56,075 bases of DNA, taken from an uncultured Verrucomicrobiota bacterium. GTDB lineage: Bacteria > Verrucomicrobiota > Verrucomicrobiia > Opitutales > Opitutaceae. Position 1 is the stretch's first letter. The number at the start of each line of letters is the position of its first letter. The translations under genes and the position numbers were made by a program. Shown here piece by piece: positions 49,005 to 56,075 of the stretch. Under the pieces are notes generated by a model. The model made no database searches. It was not told where the DNA came from and saw nothing but the letters and a program-made list of their open reading frames with translations. The stretch is from the NCBI GenBank assembly GCA_903960515.1, contig CAJCBL010000157.1:1-56075 (forward strand), written 5' to 3'.

Positions 49005-50132
49005 ATGGAAACGCCGCCTCCGCAGCGCGCCCCGTGGCCGGGCGCCTCACCGCAGGCGGGCGTTTTATTCGCCCCGGCTGAGCTCTATGTAGCGCACCGC
49101 GAGCGGGTGCGCCGCTCCCTGGTGCGGTTGGTGGGCGAGGCGGAGGCCGACGACCTCGTGCAGGAGGTGTTTGTACGCGTAACGCGGGCACTGCCGGAGT
49201 TCCGCGGCGAGGCGGGCGTGACAACGTGGATAGCGCGCATCGCCCGCAGTGTAGGCCTCGACCACCTGCGCAGCCGCCGCCACCACGAGGCGCAGCGCAC
49301 GGTGTCGCTTGCCGCGCCCACCTCCGCCGGCGGTGAATCCAGTGCGAGCGGCCCCGCAGCCGTGCCCGAGCCGCAAGAGGAGGCGCAGGCCCCGGGGCGC
49401 TTGGTGCGCTCGGAGATGGGCAACTGTGTCCGGGAATATGTGGCGCGCCTTTCCCCGGACCATCGCGCGGTGATCGAGCTCAAGGACCTCGATGGACACT
49501 CAAATACCGAGATCGCCGCGCGCTTGGGCGTGAGCGTGGACAACGCAAAGATCCGCCTGCACCGCGCCCGCCAGGCGCTGCGGCGCGAACTGGAGCGGGG
49601 CTGCGATTTCTACCACAACGAGGAGAACACCCTCGCGTGCGACCGGAAGATTCCGGCAGCAGCCGCCGCTTTGTCCGTATCTTCCGCAGCGGCGTTCTCG
49701 TCCAAGAAGGTGAGACCGATTGCCAGCGCACGACGCGCGAAGGCCGCCGGTTGCAACCAGACACCCGACACAGCAATGAACACCTCCTCCAACTGCGGCT
49801 GCAACGCCGCTTCCGCACCCTCCGCCTGCGCCGCACCTGCGGCGCCCAGCCTCTTCACCCCGATCGCGGCCGAGTTTGTCGCCCTGGGCGCGGCGATCGG
49901 CGCCAACTGCGAGCCCTGCCTGGCCTACCATGTGCGCGAGGCCGAGAAGCTCGGTATCTCCTCGGCCGATATCGCCAAGGCCGTGGCCTTCGCCGCGAAG
50001 GTGAAGGACACCCCGGCGCGCGCCATCCTTAAGCTCGCCGAGCGCCTCACCCAGGCCGGGGGTGAGAGCGCCACCTCAGCCTGCGCCACCTCGGCGCCCT
50101 CAGCAGCGGCCTCGCCGTGCTGCTCGGGTTGA
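49005..50132 (+). CDS. Fusion of an ECF sigma factor with a carboxymuconolactone-decarboxylase-like (CMD/AhpD) domain
   Basis: The 375-residue frame begins METPPPQR two bases after the acr3 stop. Residues 25-200 form an ECF sigma factor: EAEADDLVQEVFVRVTRALP (region 2), LSPDHRAVIELKDLDGHSNT and EIAARLGVSVDNAKIRLHRA (region 4), then a Cys tail CDFYHNEENTLACDRK. After a 40-residue linker comes a domain of about 90 residues with GAAIGANCEPCLAYHVREAE (CxxC, the CMD/AhpD active site), ISSADIAKAVAFAAKVKD and a Cys-rich end. No stop codon separates them. An internal ATG at 49776 could start the CMD part as a separate protein. Confidence 0.8.
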   Translation: METPPPQRAPWPGASPQAGVLFAPAELYVAHRERVRRSLVRLVGEAEADDLVQEVFVRVTRALPEFRGEAGVTTWIARIARSVGLDHLRSRRHHEAQRTVSLAAPTSAGGESSASGPAAVPEPQEEAQAPGRLVRSEMGNCVREYVARLSPDHRAVIELKDLDGHSNTEIAARLGVSVDNAKIRLHRARQALRRELERGCDFYHNEENTLACDRKIPAAAAALSVSSAAAFSSKKVRPIASARRAKAAGCNQTPDTAMNTSSNCGCNAASAPSACAAPAAPSLFTPIAAEFVALGAAIGANCEPCLAYHVREAEKLGISSADIAKAVAFAAKVKDTPARAILKLAERLTQAGGESATSACATSAPSAAASPCCSG

Positions 50133-50333
50133 GCGGCGAGGCGGAGAGCGCGGCACGGATCGAAGGAAGGCCGCGGCCGCGCGCCCCGGTCTGTGCAGGC
50201 CGGGTTGATCCTGCGGCGTCCGCATGCTTGCGCCGGGCGCCGCAGGCATGCGAGGGTCGCCGGCACCGATGCCTTCCCCAGTTGCCAACCGCCGGCGCAC
50301 CCTGCGCCTCCACCATTTCGCCCCGCGCCGCCC

Positions 50334-51068
50334 ATGAGCCGCGAGATGTGCTACCGCTGTTTCTGGACGAAGGATTTGTGCTGGTGCGGAAGCATCCGCC
50401 CGATGGCGACGCGCACGAAGGTCGTGCTGCTCATGCACCCCAAGGAGTACAAGGAGCAGCGCACGGGCACCGGCCGGCTCACCCACCTGTGCCTGGCCGA
50501 CAGCGAGCTGATCATGGGTATCGCCTTTGATGATCACGAGCGGGTGCAGGAGCTCATCCGCGATCCGGGCAACCTCGCGATGCTGCTCTATCCCGGGCTG
50601 GAGGCTCGCGTGCTGCCGGAGGGCCTGCCCGCACGGGAGCTGGGCTCGCGGCGGTTGGTGGTATTCGTTTTGGACGGCACCTGGTCATGTGCCCGCAAGA
50701 TGCTGCGGCTCAGCCCGAGCCTGCAACGGCTGCCGCGGCTGGTGTTTCCGCCGGCGGCGCCCAGCCGCTTTGTGATCAAGCAGCAGCCGGCCGAGGGGTG
50801 TCTGTGCACCCTGGAGGCGACCCACGAACTGCTCCTCGCGCTCGATCGCGCCGGGCTCGACCGCTATCCGGAACCGGAGCAATTGCCCGGCTTGCTCACA
50901 CGGATGCAGGATTATCTGATCAAGTGCGCGAGCGACCCGACCCGCTCCGGGTACCGGCGGCAGGCTTACGGGACGCCTGAGGTGCGCCGGGTGACGCGTG
51001 GCGCCGACAGCGCGCGGCCGATGAAGCTTTTCGCGGCGTCGCCGCCGGGTGGCGACGCGGTGAGCTGA
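50334..51068 (+). CDS. DTW-domain protein (TapT/TuaA-like tRNA aminocarboxypropyltransferase)
   Basis: The 244-residue protein has the N-terminal zinc site CYRCFWTKDLCWCG, LLMHPKEYKEQRTGTGRL with the substrate-loop Arg/Thr, and the family-defining DTW variant DGTWSCARKMLR near residue 117. LPRLVFPPAAPSRFVIKQQP follows. The family transfers the aminocarboxypropyl group of SAM to uridine in tRNA (acp3U). The position modified is not known for this protein. The start at 50334 was chosen because family members begin just before the zinc site. Confidence 0.85.
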   Translation: MSREMCYRCFWTKDLCWCGSIRPMATRTKVVLLMHPKEYKEQRTGTGRLTHLCLADSELIMGIAFDDHERVQELIRDPGNLAMLLYPGLEARVLPEGLPARELGSRRLVVFVLDGTWSCARKMLRLSPSLQRLPRLVFPPAAPSRFVIKQQPAEGCLCTLEATHELLLALDRAGLDRYPEPEQLPGLLTRMQDYLIKCASDPTRSGYRRQAYGTPEVRRVTRGADSARPMKLFAASPPGGDAVS

Positions 51069-51200
51069 CTTCCTTCGGAGGCCCTGGCTCGCCGCGCCCC
51101 AGCTATCGGGGGCGTTGGCGGGGCAGGTTCCTCCAGTTGGGCGCCAGGCTCGGCCGCCGCGTTCGGCGCTGCGGCCTTCCGCCACACTCACCAGTGCGCT

Positions 51201-51219
51201 GGTCAACCGGCGGTTGACG
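51201..51219 (-). repeat. Small perfect inverted repeat downstream of the ecfT gene
   Basis: GTCAACCG and CGGTTGAC surround one base at 51202-51218, in the 3' region of the minus-strand permease gene. It may be a terminator stem but has no T tract. Confidence 0.3.
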
Positions 51220-51273
51220 CAATGCCGACGGCCTTCGCTTTGCGGCCCTTGTTGCCCACCCGCTAGGGGCCCT

Positions 51274-51921
51274 TCATCGCCAACCCCTCGCGCACATCGC
51301 CAGATAGATGCGCTCCGCACGTTCCGAGGCGCGTACGAACAACCTCCCCACCACCTCCGCCGGCATCGCCCAAGCAAAGCCCTGCGGCCGGCGCAGCGTG
51401 CGGCTGGCCCGCGCCCGCTGCATGCGCTGCCTCTCGTCGTCCAATACACAAAGATAGCGGTGCATGAGGGCCAGGGTGGTAACCAACAACTGGGGAACCC
51501 CGGCCCGCCGCAGCACGCCCGGCAGCGCCGCAAAGGGCGTCACTGCGGCAAACACCAGCACCGTCGAGAGGCTCAGCCCGCCGCGCAGCGCCACCGCCTC
51601 CCAGCCCGGACCGGCACCGCGATGCCATGCAGCAGCCACCGCTGCGCCGGCGACAAAGGGCGAAAAACACAGCAACCGCCGCAACAGCGGTCCCGGTGCC
51701 ACCGGCCCGGCCACCATCGCCGTCAGAAGCAACACCGCCACCGTCATGTGCCACCAAATCCAGGTTACCGGCAGCACCGCCGTGCCGAACACCAGCACCA
51801 GCATCGCGGCAAACTTGGGCCCCGCAGGCAAGCGGCGCAGCCAGCCGTCCCGCCTCGGGGAACCCCGGTGCGCCTCCGGGGGCAGAGGGGCGTGTGAACT
51901 GCCAAAATGGGTGCCGCTCAT
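51274..51921 (-). CDS. Energy-coupling factor T-component (CbiQ/EcfT-like) permease
   Basis: The 215-residue protein has four or five membrane segments (near 38-55, 58-78, 90-110 and 125-145). It shows the T-component coupling-helix motif RASRTLRRPQGFAW near residue 165, and ASERAERIYLAMCARGW near the end with the second Ala-Arg-Gly box. It would join two CbiO-type ATPases and an S component into a vitamin or metal importer. The only ATPase in the window is at 6245-7066. No S component was found. Confidence 0.78.
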   Translation of the reverse strand: MSGTHFGSSHAPLPPEAHRGSPRRDGWLRRLPAGPKFAAMLVLVFGTAVLPVTWIWWHMTVAVLLLTAMVAGPVAPGPLLRRLLCFSPFVAGAAVAAAWHRGAGPGWEAVALRGGLSLSTVLVFAAVTPFAALPGVLRRAGVPQLLVTTLALMHRYLCVLDDERQRMQRARASRTLRRPQGFAWAMPAEVVGRLFVRASERAERIYLAMCARGWR

Positions 51922-52362
51922 GCGTTCCCAAGCTCGGCAGAACCGCCCGGCCGCGGCAAAGCCCGAAATCGCGCCGCCCCAACCGGCTGGCGCATCTTGG
52001 TTTCGTGGTGGCCCACAGCCACCAATCCAATCGTCGTAGCGGCAGCGAGACGCCTCCGCTGGATGGCGAGGCTCCGCCCGAGCCGGCGTCCTGCAGTTTG
52101 AGGCCGAGCTTCCGCGCACGCCTGTCTGTATCTGGAGGGCGAGCCTCCGCGTGAGCCGTCCGTGATTGGAGGGCCAGGCTACGCCCGTGCCGTGATTGTC
52201 CAATTTCTCGACACGCGGACAAGGAGAGTGGAAGAGCCGTCCCGGCTCTTCGATTTCTCCGAGCTCGGGAAAAGAACCGGGGCGGAAGCGTTCGCGCCGC
52301 CCTTCCCCGAACCGCAGCAACCGGGCCTCGGTCACCAATAGATGAATTTCCGCGGCCGCGGC
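51922..52362. repeat. 441-bp region with degenerate REP-like repeats
   Basis: Four imperfect copies of a GGAGGGCGAGGCTCC-CGTGAGCCG type element lie near 52040-52075, 52085-52113, 52130-52156 and 52159-52187, each folding on itself. No gene is called. Confidence 0.5.
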
Positions 52363-53166
52363 CTACCGGCCGTCGATCCATGCACCCACTTCGTGCACAC
52401 GATGGAATTCGGGGCTCCACTCCGGAATCGGGGCCAGCAGCCAGCGCCAGCTCCGGTCGGGTGGGCGCACCCGGTCCATGCCCGGCATGGGCTGGCGGTG
52501 CAGCTCCCGCTCCTGTGCATCGATGTCGAGCCGTGCCCGGTCGGCCAGCAGCACGCGCACTCCGGGCCGTGCCGCCAGCCAGCGGATATGCCGGCGGGCC
52601 GCCGCCGCCGCGCACCGAGCGGGCAGGTCGTCGTCGGCCGCCGCCCCGTGTAGCCGCTCGGCGGGAACAAGACCCAACTGCGACAGGCAGTTGGCGGATA
52701 CCACAAGGTCGGACTCGCCGCCGGGCGGGGGGCCTGCGTCGCCCTTGGCAAACAGCGCCTCCACCTCCGCCCCGGTGAGGCTGCGCCAGCCAGCGGCCAA
52801 AGCGGGGAGCACACCGGTGGCGTCCCAGATCTGAGCCTGCACCTTTCCGCCGCTGCGCTTGGCCAGGCGGCGCAGTTCCGGCCCGAGTACCACATCGGTG
52901 AGCACCACTGTGTCGAAAAGTGCGGCCAGCTCCGCCACCGGAACATCGCGACAATCGCCCGCGCCGATCACCAGCACCCGGCGCCGCTGCCGGCAGCGCT
53001 GCGCCCCGGCAAGGATCGCCGCTTTGCTGGCTTCCAGGTGCGGCGCCCAGGCGTCGGCCACCCGGCGATGTCGTTGCGTAATGGCGACATGTTCATAGGT
53101 AAGCCCAAGCAGCCGCGCCCAGGGCGGGCAACGGAGGGTGAAGTAGCGGAAAAGTTCGGCCAGCAT
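52363..53166 (-). CDS. SAM-dependent methyltransferase-like protein
   Basis: The 267-residue protein has a methyltransferase motif I (VLVIGAGDCRDVPVAELAAL, near residue 65), motif II TDVVLGPELRRLA, and a post-motif acidic stretch GGESDLVVSANCLSQLGL near 150. The C-terminal segment holds PEFHRVHEVGAWIDG. The substrate is not recognisable. The start at 53166 (MLAELFRYF) is preferred; a start at 53208 would add 14 residues. It lies 57 bp from the PfkB kinase gene. Confidence 0.68.
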   Translation of the reverse strand: MLAELFRYFTLRCPPWARLLGLTYEHVAITQRHRRVADAWAPHLEASKAAILAGAQRCRQRRRVLVIGAGDCRDVPVAELAALFDTVVLTDVVLGPELRRLAKRSGGKVQAQIWDATGVLPALAAGWRSLTGAEVEALFAKGDAGPPPGGESDLVVSANCLSQLGLVPAERLHGAAADDDLPARCAAAAARRHIRWLAARPGVRVLLADRARLDIDAQERELHRQPMPGMDRVRPPDRSWRWLLAPIPEWSPEFHRVHEVGAWIDGR

Positions 53167-53223
53167 CGCGAAGTCCCCCGACGATGCGTGCCGCCCACGG
53201 GCGGGCAAGGCCTTCGTAGGCGC

Positions 53224-54192
53224 TCAAAGCCCTGGAGGCAGCGTCGCCCCGCGTTCGGCCAGCAGGTCGCGCACCGGGGCGAGACTCGGAGGATTCACGC
53301 AGCCCGGGGCTGTCGTGCAGATGAGCGCCGCCACCGCACAAGCGAACCGCACGGTATCCGCATCACTCCAACCACGCAGCATCCCGTAGATGAGCCCGCC
53401 GCGCAGGCTGTCCCCGGCCCCGGCGCTGTCGACCACCTTCACGGGGAATGGCGCCTGCTCGTGACGCACGCCCGGCGTACAACAGCCGGCGCCGGACTGG
53501 CCTGCCGCGCCGCGCCCATACCAAAGTGGCGACGCTCCCGAGGTGAACACCACCAGCCCGGGGCAGCGCCCGAGGTACTCGGCGAACAGCCGCTCCCGTG
53601 CGCCGTGGTCGCGCACCGCGTAGGGATACTCCCTGGCCATCATCTCGCCGGATACGGCGACCACATCGGCCAGCGCCGCCAGTTCCGAGTCGGCGCGAGC
53701 GTCGCAGGTGGCCAGCGGTTTGCCCGCCGCCTTCGCCGTGCGGGCCACCAGCAGAGTGGTCTCGCCGAAGGCCGGGTCCACGCACACGATCCGCGCCGCC
53801 CGGATTCGCTCCACGCTGGGCGTTTCCCACTGCGGCGTGGTGAAGAGCAGGTCGCAGTAGCGGCCGAACACGGTGCGCGAGTGGGCATCGGATACCACGA
53901 TCTCGTTGACCCCCTGGTATCCGGGGCGCACCACCAGTCCCGAGCAGTCGATGCCGCGCGAGTGCAGAAACTCCAGTGTGCGCCGGCACTGCGGAGTGTC
54001 GCCGATCCAGTTGCCCTCGATGGCGACGCTGGCGCCCAGGCGGGCGAGCACCAAGGCGCTGCCTGTGGCCTCGCCGGAGTGGTTATCGAGTGTCTCCAGC
54101 ACCTCGGCATAGCCGTCCGAGGCGGGGAAGCGGTCCTTGAGGCGCACGATCACGCCGGTGCTGACATGGCCAAAGCAATAGACGTCGGGCAT
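53224..54192 (-). CDS. PfkB-family carbohydrate kinase
   Basis: The 322-residue ribokinase-fold protein begins MPDVYCFGHVSTGVIV. The substrate side is suggested by LDNHSGEATGSALVLARLG, with Asp and Gly near residues 33-45. The catalytic anion hole is in KVVDSAGAGDSLRGGLIYGM (GAGD, catalytic Asp near residue 260). FASGASPLW-like VFTSGASPLW precedes it. The phosphorylated sugar or nucleoside is unknown. It is divergent from the deaminase gene, with three family palindromes in the 574 bp between them. Confidence 0.85.
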   Translation of the reverse strand: MPDVYCFGHVSTGVIVRLKDRFPASDGYAEVLETLDNHSGEATGSALVLARLGASVAIEGNWIGDTPQCRRTLEFLHSRGIDCSGLVVRPGYQGVNEIVVSDAHSRTVFGRYCDLLFTTPQWETPSVERIRAARIVCVDPAFGETTLLVARTAKAAGKPLATCDARADSELAALADVVAVSGEMMAREYPYAVRDHGARERLFAEYLGRCPGLVVFTSGASPLWYGRGAAGQSGAGCCTPGVRHEQAPFPVKVVDSAGAGDSLRGGLIYGMLRGWSDADTVRFACAVAALICTTAPGCVNPPSLAPVRDLLAERGATLPPGL

Positions 54193-54334
54193 GGGGAAGG
54201 GGAGTGGTCCGGAGCCGAAGGCACATCGGCCGGACCGGCAACGCCCGAACTCCGGTTTAGCATTATCCGGTTCCGATTCTCGGCGCCCCGTCCGCGGCCA
54301 GCCCAGCCGCGGAGGCGCGAGAATATGGCCACCG

Positions 54335-54374
54335 CCGACCCAATACACAGACGGTCGTCGGTGTATTGGGTCGG
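54335..54374. repeat. 34-bp palindrome P2 (extended to 40 bp)
   Basis: 34-mer 54338-54371: ACC, arm CAATACACA, centre GACGGTCGTC, arm GGTGTATTG, GGT. Arms pair at 8 of 9. The centre has a T where the other copies have C. Outer CCG/CGG extends pairing to 40 bp. Confidence 0.85.
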
Positions 54375-54434
54375 AGCCGCCGAGCGACAAACCCCAAAGT
54401 CGCCCGCATCCGCAGCATAGCCGATCCCGCCCCG

Positions 54435-54468
54435 ACCGCTTGAGTTGACGGCCGTCAACTCAAGCGGT
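54435..54468. repeat. 34-bp palindrome P3, perfect
   Basis: ACC, arm GCTTGAGTT, centre GACGGCCGTC, arm AACTCAAGC, GGT. Every one of the 17 pairs is complementary. Confidence 0.88.
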
Positions 54469-54674
54469 TCCGGATTCCTGCAGGCGGAACCTCTCCCTAG
54501 GCTGTGCTCATTCAGTCGAGAGCCCAGAGCCGGGCGGCGAGGGCCTGATCGCCGAGCGAGACCTCGGAAGCACGCCTGGTCCTGGGCCGATCACTGGGGG
54601 TTTGGCGCTAGTCACTCGAAACTCGGCGCTGGTGTGCATTATCACGGCTAAGGAGACGCCACCCGAAAGTTCCG

Positions 54675-54708
54675 ACCGTATAAGCTGACGGCCGTCACCT
54701 TATACAGT
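54675..54708. repeat. 34-bp palindrome P4
   Basis: ACC, arm GTATAAGCT, centre GACGGCCGTC, arm ACCTTATAC, AGT. Arms pair at 8 of 9, and the last triplet is AGT instead of GGT. It lies 58 bp upstream of the deaminase ATG. Confidence 0.85.
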
Positions 54709-54766
54709 TGGCGCGGGGCCAACTCCTCCTCGCCTCGACACCCGCCCCTGCCTAGCGTCGGCGCCG

Positions 54767-55252
54767 ATGGGCCCCTCCTCGGATACCGACCGCACTTTCC
54801 TCCGCGAGGCCATCGAGCTGGCCCGGGCGGGCGCTGCCGCCGGAGCCGGAGGCCCGTTCGGGGCGCTCATCGTCATCGAGGGCCGCATCATGGGCCGTGG
54901 TCAGAATCGGGTTACGTCTACCAACGACCCCACAGCCCACGCTGAGGTGGTCGCCATCCGAGAAGCCTGCGCCTCCCTGGGACGCTTCCACCTCACCGGC
55001 GCCACCCTCTACACCAGTTGCGAGCCGTGCCCGATGTGCTTGGCCGCCGCGTACTGGGCCCACGTAGCCCGCATCGTGTACGCCTGCACTCGTGACGACG
55101 CGGCCGCCATCGGTTTCGACGACGCCTTTCTCTACCGCGAACTCTCCGCCAGCGCCGCTGAACGCCGCATCCCGCAACTGCCACTCCTGCGCGAGGATGG
55201 TGTCGCTGTCTTTCGTGAGTGGGCCGGCAACCCCAGCCGCATCGGCTACTGA
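54767..55252 (+). CDS. Guanine deaminase-like nucleobase/nucleoside deaminase
   Basis: The 161-residue protein is a cytidine-deaminase-fold zinc enzyme: THAE-type HAEVVAIREAC (zinc His and catalytic Glu near residues 57-59) and TSCEPCPMCLAAAYWAHV (PCxxC zinc Cys near 86-89). The length and the C-terminus ending near NPSRIGY match B. subtilis-type guanine deaminase more than tRNA adenosine deaminase TadA. It would convert guanine to xanthine in purine catabolism. A TadA-like substrate cannot be excluded from sequence alone. Confidence 0.85.
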   Translation: MGPSSDTDRTFLREAIELARAGAAAGAGGPFGALIVIEGRIMGRGQNRVTSTNDPTAHAEVVAIREACASLGRFHLTGATLYTSCEPCPMCLAAAYWAHVARIVYACTRDDAAAIGFDDAFLYRELSASAAERRIPQLPLLREDGVAVFREWAGNPSRIGY

Positions 55253-55308
55253 GGCAATGGCGCGTCACCGGGACCGCGTAATATCTTGGTGGTGGCGGAA
55301 GCTTGAGC

Positions 55309-55732
55309 GTAGGTCCGGCCTCTGACCGGATCTTCCGTTTGCCACGGTGGGGCAGGGCGAGTTTCCGAGCGGAGCAGAAGCATTTCGCGAGGCCATTACC
55401 AGACAGCGACCGCCCGCCGATGGACCGCACCTCGGGCAGCCGTGCCGGCCGGTGAGTCCACGCCGGAGAACCGGTCAAAGACCGGTCCTACTCCGGAGGT
55501 CTGGTCTCCGAAGTAGGTCCAGTCTTCGACTGGATCATCAGCGCTTCGCCGTACTGCCAGATCATCAGCGCTCCGCCATGCAGCCAGACCGTGAGCACCG
55601 GCCGATCATCGCCGCTTCGCCGGCCTTCACGCCGACAGCTCACCCAAGGGCCACCGGCTCCGGCAGCGGCTCGCCGCCCCCGGAGAACCGGTCAAATACC
55701 GGTCCTACCTCGATCCCAATACTGCAGGCGAA
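55309..55732 (+). repeat. 424-bp tandem repeat, copy 1
   Basis: This unit begins GTAGGTCCGGCC and includes GTGGGGCAGGGCGAGTTTCC (55347), then hairpins GAACCGGTC / GACCGGTCC (55468-55491), GTAGGTCCAGTC / GACTGGATC (55513-55536) and GAACCGGTC / ACCGGTCCTAC (55684-55708). It carries an internal 27-bp duplication near 55538-55590 that copy 2 lacks. No gene is supported. Confidence 0.82.
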
Positions 55733-56075
55733 GTAGGTCCGGTCTCCGACCGGATCATCCGTTTAAACCGGTGGGGCAGGGCGAGTTTCCGAGCGGAGCA
55801 GAAGCATTTCGCGACGCCCCCACCAGGCAGCGACCGCCCGCCGATGGACCGCACCTCGGGCTGCCGTGCCGGCCGGTGAGTCCACGCCGGAGAACCGGTC
55901 AAAGACCGGTCCTACTTCGGAGGTCTGGTCTCCGAAGTAGGTCCAGTCTTCGACTGGATCATCAGCGCTCCGCCATGCAGCCAGACCGTGAGCACCGGCC
56001 GATCATCGCCGCTTCGCCGGCCTTCACGCCGACAGCTCACCCAAGGGCCACCGGCTCCGGCAGCGGCTCGCCGCC
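55733..56075 (+). repeat. 424-bp tandem repeat, copy 2, cut by the window end
   Basis: This repeats copy 1 from GTAGGTCCGGTCTCCGAC, with hairpins at 55733-55756, 55892-55915 and 55937-55960, up to the window end. The 24-bp hairpins share the consensus GTAGGwCCrGTCTyyGACy. At least seven occur in both copies together and mark them as REP-like elements. Confidence 0.82.

Larger units (their letters stand above)
54193..54766. promoter_or_regulatory. 574-bp divergent intergenic region with three 34-bp palindromes
   Basis: The region controls the PfkB kinase (minus) and the deaminase (plus). It holds palindromes at 54338-54371, 54435-54468 and 54675-54708, and a smaller GC-rich inverted repeat (CCGCGGCC / GCCGCGG near 54290-54312). 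The remainder shows no gene. The last palindrome ends 58 bp before the deaminase start. Confidence 0.6.

Noticed and set aside
54193-54766. Purine riboswitch ahead of the deaminase gene
   Set aside because: No three-way junction or conserved purine-aptamer core was found; the structured elements there are the 34-bp palindromes.

Overview
The window is 56 kb of high-GC chromosomal DNA, with housekeeping genes interleaved with accessory modules. It carries no rRNA, no tRNA I can defend, no transposase and no phage structural genes. The host is not certain. A tentative fit is a Verrucomicrobiota lineage of the Opitutales type. The reasons are the high GC, the almost complete lack of Shine-Dalgarno sequences in front of clear genes, the DUF2760/twin-Hsp70 operon, the abundance of REP-like hairpins, and an ArsRCDA-Acr3 operon with a sigma factor of a Cys-containing type. 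This is inference only.

Layout. 1-14466: conserved single genes (rRNA methyltransferase, gmk, miaB, yhbY, a TPR protein, an ECF-type ATPase, an ExoD-like protein, a DUF985 cupin, pdxH, sixA, an RmlD-like reductase, rsgA), plus an orphan DNA-methyltransferase specificity-domain fragment at 9011-9775. 14768-21813: a 2132-residue hybrid histidine kinase with about seven PAS domains, followed by a response regulator. 21814-22790: three tandem copies of a 330-bp non-coding repeat. 22905-26145: Tat-exported alkaline phosphatase, YggU, a Dabb protein and Aat. 26313-27756: a small anti-sigma-like membrane protein, a periplasmic metal-sensor-like protein and an ECF sigma factor, in the order of cnrYXH. 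27841-34946: an OxlT-like MFS permease and a DUF2760-Hsp70-Hsp70 operon.

35915-44219 is a five-gene minus-strand operon with overlapping genes: a type IIG-like DNA methyltransferase, a DUF1016 PD-(D/E)XK nuclease, a RhuM-family protein, a DEAD/DEAH helicase and a GIY-YIG nuclease. It looks like an antiviral or restriction island. 44815-50132 is an arsenic operon (arsR, arsC, arsD, arsA, acr3) that ends in a single reading frame joining an ECF sigma factor to a carboxymuconolactone-decarboxylase-like domain. 50334-55252 holds a DTW-domain protein, an EcfT-type permease, a methyltransferase, a PfkB kinase and a nucleoside/guanine deaminase. The end of the window is a 424-bp tandem duplication full of 24-bp hairpins.

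The observation I consider most novel is a family of four palindromes, each exactly 34 bp. They have fixed ends (ACC...GGT), a fixed centre (xACGGYCGTx) and 9-bp arms that differ between copies yet stay complementary within each copy. One lies in the divergent promoter region at 4278-4311. Three lie between the PfkB kinase and the deaminase (54338-54708). The five-gene defence operon, the in-frame palindromic repeats inside its DUF1016 gene and the sigma-decarboxylase fusion are the next most interesting points.
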